64,000 nucleotides of DNA, from NCBI RefSeq assembly GCF_031085375.1, contig NZ_JAVCWF010000001.1, forward strand, positions 806,001 through 870,000. The letters run 5' to 3'. The stretch comes from Lactiplantibacillus brownii (GTDB lineage Bacteria > Bacillota > Bacilli > Lactobacillales > Lactobacillaceae). A program made the translations under genes and the position numbers. Numbering within the stretch: the first letter of the stretch is position 1; every line of letters begins with the position of its first letter. The notes beneath the pieces are model-generated. The model had not been told where the DNA came from. It saw nothing but the letters and a program-made list of their open reading frames with translations, and made no database searches. This document shows, piece after piece, positions 9,236 to 17,165 of the stretch.

Positions 9236-9655
9236 ATGAGTATTGAAATTACGAGTGGGGCGGTCGTTTATCAACAAAAGGACGGCCATCCGGCTTATCT
9301 CTTATTACAAAGTGCCACTAGCAACTTTTGGGGCTTTCCAAAAGGCCACGTTGAAGGTGAAGAAACCTTAGCCGAAGCCGCTTTACGTGAAATTCATGAA
9401 GAAACGCAGTTGGCTGTCACCTTAGACACGAAGTTTAAAGGCTATACGGAATATGATTTGCCAAATGGTAATCGCAAGCAAATGACGTTATTTGTCAGCG
9501 AAGTGCCTACAGGTGTGGCTGTGACGCGGCAAAAAGTTGAAATCAGTGCCAATGGTTGGTTCGACTATGCGACGGCGCGTAAACGGCTGACCTACGATAA
9601 TTTGAAAGAATTATTGGATCAAGCCAACGACTATATCGAAAAGAAATTAAACTAG
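9236..9655 (+). CDS. Nudix hydrolase, diadenosine-tetraphosphatase type
   Basis: 139 residues. A Nudix box is visible at about residues 38-60: G-H-V-E-G-E-E ... R-E-I-H-E-E-T. The preceding 'WGFPKGHVEGEE' is characteristic of Ap4A hydrolases (bis(5'-nucleosyl)-tetraphosphatase, asymmetrical), which clear dinucleoside polyphosphates. TTGGAGGAAT supplies the ribosome site. It probably forms one unit with the kinase 61 bases upstream. Confidence 0.85.
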   Translation: MSIEITSGAVVYQQKDGHPAYLLLQSATSNFWGFPKGHVEGEETLAEAALREIHEETQLAVTLDTKFKGYTEYDLPNGNRKQMTLFVSEVPTGVAVTRQKVEISANGWFDYATARKRLTYDNLKELLDQANDYIEKKLN

Positions 9656-9754
9656 TTTTTTAATAGCTTAGCAGTTATAAGTGGTTTGCCGCTCAGTGTT
9701 TGAACCGTACTAGCGCATTGTAGCAATCATGTTTAAAATAAGTGATTAATGGTC

Positions 9755-9924
9755 CGTCTCCGTGGACTAACTCGTTCGCTGTGAGGCAGACCTGCAGCCA
9801 AAGTGCGGTCTGCAGGACGCTTTCAAGCCGAAAATCACGTCTTAAAAGTCGGCCAGACACTAACCTGGGTAAACTCGCCCAGCTAAGTGTCTCGACACGG
9901 CAAACGAGCTAGTCCACTCCGACG
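9755..9924. other. Structured non-coding element 1 (multi-branched inverted repeat)
   Basis: A 170-base segment closed by a long stem: GTGGACTAACTCGTTCGC (9762-9779) against its near-complement at 9899-9917, extended by CGTC / GACG beyond a symmetric TCC/TCC loop. Inside are three further hairpins: GCAGACC / GGTCTGC (9786-9813), GCCGA / TCGGC (9827-9853) and AGACACT / AGTGTCT with CTGGG / CCCAG (9855-9892). No ORF fits. It could be a structured RNA or a small non-autonomous repeat. The 13-base start CGTCTCCGTGGAC recurs at 43335-43347. Confidence 0.6.
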
Positions 9925-10017
9925 TTGAATAGTAGTTGAATTAAAACCATATTGAATTAACTCAGCATCTAGTTAAAAAGCAATTGATGTTAGAAACACT
10001 AATTAGCGCAGGGCGGG

Positions 10018-10262
10018 CTGGAGGATGCTCAGTGGTGAAATTTTTCAAGAGTGTGAGGGCCAACGGGCTGTTCCTGAGCATTGCCTAACCATCGCAATTA
10101 CTCGGCGATTTTCCGAGTGGTTGTGATGGTGTAGCAAGCGGAGGGAGCAGTTGGACCGAACACGTTTCGGCTGCTGGTGAACTTCCAGCTTAGAGAAAGC
10201 CCGGCTTGTGAGACCGACCTTTGGCTCACAAACGTGGCCACCACGTTCCAGCATCAGTCCAG
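10018..10262. other. Structured non-coding element 2
   Basis: A 245-base segment closed by CTGGA / TCCAG and GATGCT / AGCATC (10018-10029 with 10250-10262). Inner hairpins include ACCATC...ACTCGG with CCGAGT...GATGGT, CTGG / CCAG, TTGTGAG / CTCACAA and CGTGG / CCACG. An alternative pairing ATGCTCAG / CTGAGCAT competes with the outer stem. It is GC-rich compared with its flanks and has no credible coding frame. Confidence 0.5.
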
Positions 10263-10514
10263 GCCAACCGGAGTGGCAAGCTAAATCTATACACTATCTG
10301 ATCAACATTGATGTGGTGGCTTTCGCCGTATTTAACGGAACGAGTTCATGAGCGATGTCGAATTTTCTTACTTGATCAAAAGAGAACTACTTTGTAAATG
10401 GTTCAAAAAAGTATGAAAAATGCCAATCGGTGCAATTGCCTTTTGAAAGTAACTTCTAGGTGCTTTCACCGTCAAATGCGACTATTTATCGTCAATTCAC
10501 CCGAATCTGAGCAC
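10263..10514. other. Non-coding spacer between structured element 2 and a terminator
   Basis: Nothing recognisable: no ORF with a ribosome site and no strong hairpin. Confidence 0.5.
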
Positions 10515-10560
10515 AAAAAAATTACTGGCACCGTCGCATAAACGGTTACCAGTAATTTTT
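10515..10560. terminator. Terminator downstream of the 49-codon gene
   Basis: A 12-base stem AAAAATTACTGG / CCAGTAATTTTT with a second inner CCGT / ACGG stem. T runs occur on both strands. It lies 65 bases beyond the minus-strand gene at 10625-10774. Confidence 0.8.
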
Positions 10561-10624
10561 AAACTATAAAACTACGATAGAACTTAAAACTGTACATCAA
10601 TTTTTTAATTATAATGAACGATTT

Positions 10625-10774
10625 TTAGGCTTGAGTTTTCAAGTTAGCAACTGCATCTTCGATTGTAACGCCTTCAGCGCGCAATTCTGGATGAAGTTTG
10701 TCAGTTGCAACGAATAATTGTCGCTGGGTATCCAGAACGATACTGAACCAGCTGTTTGTCGGTTGAAATTTCAT
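10625..10774 (-). CDS. Small protein of 49 residues, unknown function
   Basis: The frame begins MKFQPTNSWFSIVLDTQ and ends 'EDAVANLKTQA'. It has an AAGGGGG ribosome site and a terminator downstream, which argues for a real gene despite its size. The composition is that of a small soluble protein, with an amphipathic C-terminal helix (EGVTIEDAVANLKTQ). It has no signal peptide or Cys. The fold might resemble a trimmed HicB-like beta-strand/helix unit, but this is only an impression; no family is claimed. Confidence 0.65.
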   Translation of the reverse strand: MKFQPTNSWFSIVLDTQRQLFVATDKLHPELRAEGVTIEDAVANLKTQA

Positions 10775-10926
10775 GTGACAAAACCCCCTTCTGAAAATTG
10801 TTTGGTTTTGCTACGAGATGCTTACATCATCTGTGAACCTTACAATTCACTTACTATACGCCGTTCCGCGGTATAATGCAAATGAAAAGCCTTACAGAAA
10901 ATATATATTTAGGAGAAAATGACCCA

Positions 10927-11505
10927 ATGACCCATAACAAAGTTTTTGTAATTACCGGTCCAACTGGTAGTGGTAAAACGACCGTCAGCCAGTATATGAA
11001 AGAACACTATAACATGCCACAGGTGATAACGCACACAACTCGCTCGCCACGTGCGGGTGAACAAGATGGGGTGGACTATTATTTTGAAACACCCGCCAGT
11101 TTTGCCACCAAACATTATTTGGAACACGTGACCTATAGTGGTAATCAATACGGGTCCTCTCGTGAAGGTTTGGCAGCAGGGTGGCAACGGTCACCGTTTA
11201 TCAGCATCGTTTTAGATACCGCTGGTGCGGTGACTTATGCTAAAGAACTTGGCGATCAAGCCGTTATTATTTATTTGGAAGTGCCCAACCAGCAAGCCTT
11301 ATTGGAACGTCTAACTAAACGTGGCGATCAGCAGGCACGGATTGAACGACGGGTCGCTAGCAAAGAATATTTACGTGATCAACAATTGCCAGTGGGCTTA
11401 GTTGGGCATGCGCAAGTTATTGTAAATGATGATTGGGCGCAAACGCAACAGGCGCTGGATCAGCTAATCGCCCAATACCAGACTGATCCACAATCGGCGA
11501 ATTAA
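10927..11505 (+). CDS. Guanylate-kinase-like P-loop kinase
   Basis: 192 residues from the ATG that follows AGGAG; a longer in-frame reading starts 51 bases earlier without a ribosome site. 'ITGPTGSGKTTV' is the P-loop. 'THTTRSPRAGEQDGVDYYF' is the GMP-binding segment of guanylate kinases, 'YGSSREGL' the second GMP contact and 'ERRVASKEY' the lid. The family phosphorylates GMP to GDP. The spacing and the short C-terminus suggest a divergent paralogue rather than the housekeeping gmk. Confidence 0.8.
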   Translation: MTHNKVFVITGPTGSGKTTVSQYMKEHYNMPQVITHTTRSPRAGEQDGVDYYFETPASFATKHYLEHVTYSGNQYGSSREGLAAGWQRSPFISIVLDTAGAVTYAKELGDQAVIIYLEVPNQQALLERLTKRGDQQARIERRVASKEYLRDQQLPVGLVGHAQVIVNDDWAQTQQALDQLIAQYQTDPQSAN

Positions 11506-11531
11506 TTCCCTTTCAAGGTCGGATATGCTAA

Positions 11532-11558
11532 ACTAAATAGTAATGATTATGATTTAGT
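11532..11558. promoter_or_regulatory. Candidate autoregulatory Fur-family operator
   Basis: A 27-base palindrome with outer arms ACTAAAT / ATTTAGT and inner TAAT-G-ATTA, 18 bases before the start of the Fur-family gene and overlapping where its promoter must be. The core matches 12 of 13 bases of the box at 1053-1065. Confidence 0.6.
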
Positions 11559-11576
11559 GAGAAGGAGGCCGGCCTA

Positions 11577-12020
11577 ATGGAAGCGACCCTGGAACAAGCG
11601 GTATCGATTTTACGGCGCAATCAATTGAAGATTACCAAGCAACGCCATGCGCTGTTAGATTATTTAGTGACCTATCAGGATCACTATGTGGCGATTTCTG
11701 CGGTTGATGAACATATGAGGACCTTATTTGCCGGCATGAGCCATAATACGATTTATCGTAATATTAAAGAATTTGAAACGCTTGGTTTGTTGGAAGTGAA
11801 ATCCGCTGACAATCAAACTTTAGTCAAATATCAATGTGATTTTGAGCATCAGCACCATCACCATTTTGTCTGTTCAAATTGTGGACGGGTGATTGAATTA
11901 AAGGCTTGTCCACTAGATGTCTATGAAGCTCAGTTACCTGGTTGTACGATCACGGGTCATCGCATGGAAATTTATGGTTTGTGTGCGGAATGTACGGCTA
12001 AAAAGGCGCATGAAAACTAG
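11577..12020 (+). CDS. Fur-family metal- or peroxide-responsive repressor (Fur/PerR)
   Basis: 147 residues. An N-terminal winged helix (about 1-80, 'MSHNTIYRNIKEFETLGLLE' recognition region) is followed by the metal-binding dimer domain. 'HQHHHHFVCSNCGRVIE' and 'LCAECTAKK' supply two CxxC pairs for structural zinc, and the His cluster the regulatory site. PerR and Fur both have these; a sensor assignment needs experiment. AGGAGG precedes the ATG. A palindromic candidate operator (11532-11558) suggests autoregulation. Confidence 0.86.
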   Translation: MEATLEQAVSILRRNQLKITKQRHALLDYLVTYQDHYVAISAVDEHMRTLFAGMSHNTIYRNIKEFETLGLLEVKSADNQTLVKYQCDFEHQHHHHFVCSNCGRVIELKACPLDVYEAQLPGCTITGHRMEIYGLCAECTAKKAHEN

Positions 12021-12042
12021 TCGACAAATCGTCGGCTTTTTT
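12019..12042 (+). terminator. Terminator of the Fur-family gene
   Basis: AGTCGAC / GTCGGCT stem (one G-T pair), 5-base loop and T run. It begins inside the stop codon of the gene. Confidence 0.75.
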
Positions 12043-12187
12043 ATTGTCCAAAAGGGTTCGTGGCCGTGGTAAACTGGTCTTAAAGACTTTATTAATTTCG
12101 ACCACTTTTGATGCATTCTAAGGTCAAGCATGGTTTAATTAAGCCTTAGAGATTGTAGAACGGAAAGATTAGAAGGGAATGACCTCG

Positions 12188-12667
12188 ATGGCTTATCGAA
12201 CACCACCATTTATTTCACCATTTGCCATTGTTTCGATTGTGTTAGCGCTGGGCGCGACCAACGTGGTTGTCAATAAGACGACGCATACGGTGAATGGTGC
12301 GAAGGCTAGCAGCAGTAAAGTTGTGAAGTCTTCCAGCAGCACCACTAGTGATAAAAATTCAAGTGATAAAAATGCGAGTGACCACAGTTCTGATCATTCA
12401 AGCGAGTCGTCATCCGATAATTCAGATGACCAAAGTTCGCAAGACAGTAGCTCGACGACCGATAATACAGGCGAAAACAGTAGCTCTTCAACGTCGAATA
12501 GCGCGACGACTAGCAGCTCAACCACAGATTCTAGTTCTAGTGCTGAATCTAGTTCGACTGACACGGGTAATGATGCCTCATCATCGTCGTCAAGTGCGAC
12601 GCAATCGAGTTCAGCGGCCACGACAACTGAGACGACGACTGATACTTCAGATGACGGGGGCGAATAG
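12188..12667 (+). CDS. Ser/Thr/Asp-rich membrane-anchored surface protein
   Basis: 159 residues from the second in-frame ATG, ten bases after AAGGG; the first ATG almost touches the ribosome site. An N-terminal hydrophobic segment ('FAIVSIVLALGATNVVV', about residues 10-26) acts as signal or anchor. The remaining 120 residues are nearly all Ser, Thr, Asp, Asn and Gln, a low-complexity extracellular stalk likely to be glycosylated. No sortase or lipobox motif is visible. It is four bases from the following membrane-protein gene, so the two probably function together. Confidence 0.75.
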   Translation: MAYRTPPFISPFAIVSIVLALGATNVVVNKTTHTVNGAKASSSKVVKSSSSTTSDKNSSDKNASDHSSDHSSESSSDNSDDQSSQDSSSTTDNTGENSSSSTSNSATTSSSTTDSSSSAESSSTDTGNDASSSSSSATQSSSAATTTETTTDTSDDGGE

Positions 12668-12670
12668 GAC

Positions 12671-13492
12671 ATGTTTAGTATTTTAGATATGATCAACCAT
12701 GCCTTAGGTTACGTCAACGTTAACTTAAAAATTAAAAACCAGATTTATATTGGGATTGGGATTGCCGGTAACCTTTACTTAGGTTACGTTGCCATTCAAT
12801 TGATGCGAAATGGGGCGTGGTTGCGCGGCCTGCTCTACATGCTGGTCTTCTTAGTGTTGATTTATTTCATCACGTTAAACGTGATCTATTATTTCACTGA
12901 AAAAAGAGCTAAGTATGATTTATCGCCAAAAATTGAAAAATTATTGGGTGGTAAACCTAAAGAAGCGATTGCGGCAGAAAAGCAAGCGCGTCAAGGCACG
13001 CAACAACAGCCATATATTCCGGCCAATGGTATTTTTGATGGGCAAGAGTTATTGCCAGCCGCGATTAGAACTTCGCGAGAGGAACAACGTAATGTTCATC
13101 AAATCGTTGACCAATTGCAAGCGGCCAACATTGTCCGACTAGATTATGGTGGGATGAGTGATCATGATATCATGACGCAAGTTAAGGCAACTGGCGAACC
13201 AGTTGCCGCGATTGGGCAAGGCATTCAGATTCCTTATTCGGAATTAAGAGTTGAAAATCATCGGATGACGGTGTACGCGGGCATTAATCAGATTGATCAA
13301 TTGCCAGTTGGACACATTACCCGAGTGGGATTGACGGATGTCCACGATGCGCATGAAGATTATAAGCTCTACCTAGCTTCTACAGTGATTACTGGTGGTA
13401 TGGAAAAAATCGCGGGTCGTTCAGCAACGATTGAACAACCTAACGATTATCACATCACAGCACAAGTGGCTTTTGAGGACCGTGAAAATTAG
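12671..13492 (+). CDS. Conserved membrane-anchored protein of unknown function
   Basis: 273 residues. Two hydrophobic segments (about 24-45 and 51-72, 'GIGIAGNLYLGYVAIQLM' and 'LLYMLVFLVLIYFITLNVIYY') are followed by a cytoplasmic region with a Gln-rich linker and an alpha/beta domain ('VDQLQAANIVRLDYGGM'). The layout recalls DUF6681-type lactobacillar proteins, but that family name is from memory and unverified. It is translationally close to the Ser-rich protein and shares its terminator. Confidence 0.7.
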   Translation: MFSILDMINHALGYVNVNLKIKNQIYIGIGIAGNLYLGYVAIQLMRNGAWLRGLLYMLVFLVLIYFITLNVIYYFTEKRAKYDLSPKIEKLLGGKPKEAIAAEKQARQGTQQQPYIPANGIFDGQELLPAAIRTSREEQRNVHQIVDQLQAANIVRLDYGGMSDHDIMTQVKATGEPVAAIGQGIQIPYSELRVENHRMTVYAGINQIDQLPVGHITRVGLTDVHDAHEDYKLYLASTVITGGMEKIAGRSATIEQPNDYHITAQVAFEDREN

Positions 13493-13506
13493 AACAACTT
13501 AATATC

Positions 13507-13559
13507 AAAAAGCGGTAGTTAATGATCAAGTAAAGCTTGATGACTAACTGCCGTTTTTT
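13507..13559. terminator. Bidirectional terminator
   Basis: Long interrupted stem (CGGtAGTTA...ATCAAG / CTTGAT...TAACTgCCG) with A run before and T run after, between convergent genes. Confidence 0.85.
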
Positions 13560-13622
13560 GTGCTGACATAATATTATTTTATTTAAACCCGAATTGCCAA
13601 ATCAAGTGCAACAAACGATCGG

Positions 13623-14675
13623 TTAATGATACTCCTGAAGTGCCTGCCGAAATTTTGCCGGACTGATACCTTGTTCGCGTTTAAATGTTCTGATGAAGTT
13701 TTCGACATTGTTGTAACCGACTTCTTCACTGATAGTTTTAACTTTCTTTTCGGTCCCCTTTAATAATTCAACGGCAATTTGCATTCGTCGGTTTAATAGA
13801 AATTGGCTAAATGCTAGCCCAGTGGCATGTTTAATTCGTTGAGAAATATACTGTGTAGAATAATGAAATTTTTGTGCGAGTTTTGGTAGTGTGATCGTTT
13901 GATAGTCTTTTTGGATGGCAGTAATGATTTGAAAATCGACTAAATCCTGTTTCTTAGTTGGTTTAGGAATAGTAGCCGTTTTCATATAATGTCTTAATAG
14001 GTGGCTGAAAAGTAATAATAAGTATGAGTGAATAACTTGTGTATAGTATTGTGACTTATTCAAGATTTCTAAGTACATTTTGAGGATTAAATCTTGCGTC
14101 TCATGTTCACCAAGGGTTTTAAAAATGATATAAGTATTCAGTTTTTCCGAAAAGAAATCATTTCTGAAGAATGTTGAAAAAGTATTTTCACCAACGAGGT
14201 CGTTGAAAAAAATTGATTCAAATGTTTGACGCTCAATCAGAATATTTAACACAATGCTGTAATTGTTAACATCCAAAGAATGATAGACGCCGGGCTGAAT
14301 AAGACAAATATCACCAGTATGCATTGTCATACTTTTTTGATTGATAAGTTGTGTGAACTCACCTTCATAGACGTAGAACATTTCATAGAAATCATGCTTA
14401 TGTAGGATTGGTGTTGAGTAACGGGTGTGTTGCGTCATTTTTACTTTTAATGGATCATCTTCTGAAAAGAAAAAATTAGCAGGAAAAGTACTAGGTTTAC
14501 TGGTGTCTGACTCATTAATAATCGGGACTAGCATTTCATTAACTTCTTCAGGATTTAATTGCTGGTTAAACTTATTTATTTGTTGTTGATTATTGCGGAT
14601 ATCTCGATGGGTCATTAAGTATCGTTCGATTTTAGTATAAGTGTGCATTTGAGCTAGTAACTCGTTTAAAGTCAT
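13623..14675 (-). CDS. AraC-family transcriptional regulator of the rhamnoside operon
   Basis: 350 residues. A cupin-like effector domain covers about residues 80-190 ('HKHDFYEMFYVYEGEFTQLI' and 'LIQPGVYHSLDV'). Two C-terminal AraC helix-turn-helix units follow ('LPKLAQKFHYSTQYISQRIKHATG' and 'TISEEVGYNNVENFIRTFKREQGISPAKFR'). It diverges from the rhamnosidase operon, so it most likely activates that operon in response to a rhamnose-containing sugar. The effector is inferred from the neighbours only. Confidence 0.88.
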   Translation of the reverse strand: MTLNELLAQMHTYTKIERYLMTHRDIRNNQQQINKFNQQLNPEEVNEMLVPIINESDTSKPSTFPANFFFSEDDPLKVKMTQHTRYSTPILHKHDFYEMFYVYEGEFTQLINQKSMTMHTGDICLIQPGVYHSLDVNNYSIVLNILIERQTFESIFFNDLVGENTFSTFFRNDFFSEKLNTYIIFKTLGEHETQDLILKMYLEILNKSQYYTQVIHSYLLLLFSHLLRHYMKTATIPKPTKKQDLVDFQIITAIQKDYQTITLPKLAQKFHYSTQYISQRIKHATGLAFSQFLLNRRMQIAVELLKGTEKKVKTISEEVGYNNVENFIRTFKREQGISPAKFRQALQEYH

Positions 14676-14847
14676 GACGTAATTCTCCCTTTTACATATT
14701 TTGCAGATTGTTACCTATTTTATTTATCAATAAAGCTGGATTGTTTTTCTTTGTATACGTGAATAAGTCAATAGATGTTAGCTGATATATGCATTGTATG
14801 CTTTTTTGAAAGCGAATACAATTATTGTCATACGAGGAGGATATGAC

Positions 14848-17163
14848 ATGCAGACAAAAAAAGACTCGGGCTGGATCTGGACGCCGGATTGGACAGTCAA
14901 GGATCAACAAGTGCCTAAACTAGTCTTATTTCGACGATCGATGATGATTACGAGTTCTGTAAATGCGGCCAAAGTAAAGGTGACGGCAGATTCACGATAT
15001 AAATTCTACGTAAACGGCAGACTCGTTGAGGTTGGGCCTCTAAAAGGAAATCAAAAAAAGTGGTATTTTGATGAATTAGATATTAGCAATTATTTACATG
15101 TTGGTTTAAACGTGATTGGGGTTAAAGTATTGCGTTATCCACCAGTACATCGAGCCGGTAATTATGGTGTGGTACGAACAAAAATGCCCGGGTTGTATAT
15201 TCAAGGTGAAATTGACACAGATGAAGGGACTTATCCGTTAGTCACCGATAGTGGCTGGAAGACCTTTAATGAGCACCGGTTTGAAATTGTTAGTGAAGCT
15301 AACGACTTTGCACCGCTACAAATCTATGAAAAAAGTAGTGGTAGTGAAGTATCACAAAAGTGGCTGATGGTGGATGCTGATTTAACGAGTTGGAAACCGG
15401 CAAAGCTGTATGAGCAAACAGATATTCCAACTATATTAAAAGTTGAAAATCTGCAACAACGAACCGTACCATTTATGCGACGACGATTGGCACGATTTGG
15501 CGGGATTAAGCAATTGGTTCAAACGGATAGTTCTTTAGAAATATGGAATTCATTCTTGTTAGATGACCAGCCGATAGCAATTGCGGCCAATCAGCGAACA
15601 ATTGTTGAAATTACGGCGAATGCTGAACAAACAGGTTATTTACGGTTATCAGTTGCAGGTGGTGCTGGGACACGGATAAAGATTTTACAATCTGAAGCCT
15701 ACGTTAAACCTGAAACACAAACAGTCAATGGCCTTACTATTCATGTCAAAGGGGATCGTGAGGATGAGAAAAATGGCTATCTAGATGGTTTCTATGATAC
15801 GTATACCGTTGGTGGGACAGGAACCAGCGCTTCACCAGAAGTTTATGTGCCGTTTTGGTTACGCACGTTTAGATTTATTCGACTAGAGATTGAGACGGGT
15901 GATCAACCGTTGACATTAACACAATTTAATTATGAATCAACAGGTTATCCGTTGACGGTTAAAACTGAGGTCCAAACTTCAGATGCAAGTTTGCATCAAA
16001 TCTGGCAGTTGAGTGAGCGAACCTTGCGTCGTTGTATGCATGAAACTTACGAAGATTGTCCTTATTATGAGCAACAACAATATTTGATGGATACACGAGC
16101 ACAAATCTTATATACTTATGCGATTTCTGCAGATGATCGTTTAGCACGAAAAGCAATTGATGATTTCAAGTGTTCACAGAACCCAGATGGGACATTAAAT
16201 GCTTCTTCACCGAATTTTGAAGAAAATATCATTCCAACCTTTTCAGTGTATTACATTTGGATGGTTTATGATCACATGATGTATTTTGATGATCATCAAT
16301 TATTAAAAGATAACTTAGAGACTATCAAACGAATATTGACCTATTTTGAAGCCCATGTTACTGATGAAGGCTATTTAGATAATTTAGGTGGTTTAAATGG
16401 TATTTCGAGATATTGGTCATTTATTGATTGGGCCGCAGAATGGAATCAAACCAGTGGGGTGCCAACCGCCGTCAAATATGGGCCGGTTACAATTGAAAGC
16501 TTGTTATATTTGTATGGTTTACAAGCAGCCATTAAGATTATGATCCACTTAGGATTCGATAAGTTGGCTAATAAGTATCTTGATCAAGCAGAAAAATTAC
16601 GTGCGGCGATTAAGCGGAATTGTATTGGGGAGAACGGCATGATTCAAGATGGTCCTGGATTGGCTATTTACAGTCAACACGCACGGGTCTTCGGTATTCT
16701 GACACATGTTCTGTCATATGAGCAAGGAAGACTTAGTTTGGTACGAACGATTGAGCATCGACAAGACTATGCGCAGTGTTCAGTTGCAATGTCATTCTAT
16801 TTGTTTGCGGCTTTAAAGCAAGTTGGACTGTATTCTGAAAGTAATCAGTATTGGGATATTTGGCGGCGGATGCTGGCTAAACACTGCACAACAAGTGTGG
16901 AGGCAGAGGCTGGAGAACGAAGTGAATGTCACGCATGGGGGGCACTAGCCCTATATGAATTACCAACAACAATATTAGGTGTTTCTCCGGCAACTCCAGG
17001 ATATCGGACGGTATCGATTAAGCCAACTCCCGGTTACTTAAAGTGGGCTAAGGGTTCAGTCAAGACACCGGTTGGGGTTGTAAATGTCGATTGGCGGATG
17101 AAAGATGGTCAAATGAATTTAAACTATGACGCCCCGGTGGAGGTTGAATTGGAGGAAGAATAA
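14848..17163 (+). CDS. Alpha-L-rhamnosidase (GH78-type)
   Basis: 771 residues from the ATG seven bases after GAGGAGG; the apparent upstream in-frame ATG has no ribosome site. N-terminal beta-sandwich carbohydrate domains are followed by an (alpha/alpha)6 barrel. The catalytic region has 'ETYEDCPYYEQQQYLMDTR' (general acid and substrate contacts) and, near the end, 'SECHAWGALALYELP', both GH78 hallmarks. With no signal peptide it is intracellular and would cleave rhamnosides after import, such as plant flavonoid or terpenoid glycosides. It ends three bases before the transporter gene. Confidence 0.88.
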   Translation: MQTKKDSGWIWTPDWTVKDQQVPKLVLFRRSMMITSSVNAAKVKVTADSRYKFYVNGRLVEVGPLKGNQKKWYFDELDISNYLHVGLNVIGVKVLRYPPVHRAGNYGVVRTKMPGLYIQGEIDTDEGTYPLVTDSGWKTFNEHRFEIVSEANDFAPLQIYEKSSGSEVSQKWLMVDADLTSWKPAKLYEQTDIPTILKVENLQQRTVPFMRRRLARFGGIKQLVQTDSSLEIWNSFLLDDQPIAIAANQRTIVEITANAEQTGYLRLSVAGGAGTRIKILQSEAYVKPETQTVNGLTIHVKGDREDEKNGYLDGFYDTYTVGGTGTSASPEVYVPFWLRTFRFIRLEIETGDQPLTLTQFNYESTGYPLTVKTEVQTSDASLHQIWQLSERTLRRCMHETYEDCPYYEQQQYLMDTRAQILYTYAISADDRLARKAIDDFKCSQNPDGTLNASSPNFEENIIPTFSVYYIWMVYDHMMYFDDHQLLKDNLETIKRILTYFEAHVTDEGYLDNLGGLNGISRYWSFIDWAAEWNQTSGVPTAVKYGPVTIESLLYLYGLQAAIKIMIHLGFDKLANKYLDQAEKLRAAIKRNCIGENGMIQDGPGLAIYSQHARVFGILTHVLSYEQGRLSLVRTIEHRQDYAQCSVAMSFYLFAALKQVGLYSESNQYWDIWRRMLAKHCTTSVEAEAGERSECHAWGALALYELPTTILGVSPATPGYRTVSIKPTPGYLKWAKGSVKTPVGVVNVDWRMKDGQMNLNYDAPVEVELEEE

Positions 17164-17165
17164 AC

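Noticed and set aside
10045..10254. 69-codon minus-strand ORF in structured element 2
   Set aside because: Codons simply follow the stems of the structured element; no ribosome site and no protein-like composition.
9755..10262. RNase P RNA, tmRNA or 6S RNA in the structured gap
   Set aside because: None of their conserved sequence blocks is present.
12394..12696. 100-codon minus-strand ORF opposite the Ser-rich gene
   Set aside because: Antisense shadow of a low-complexity coding region.
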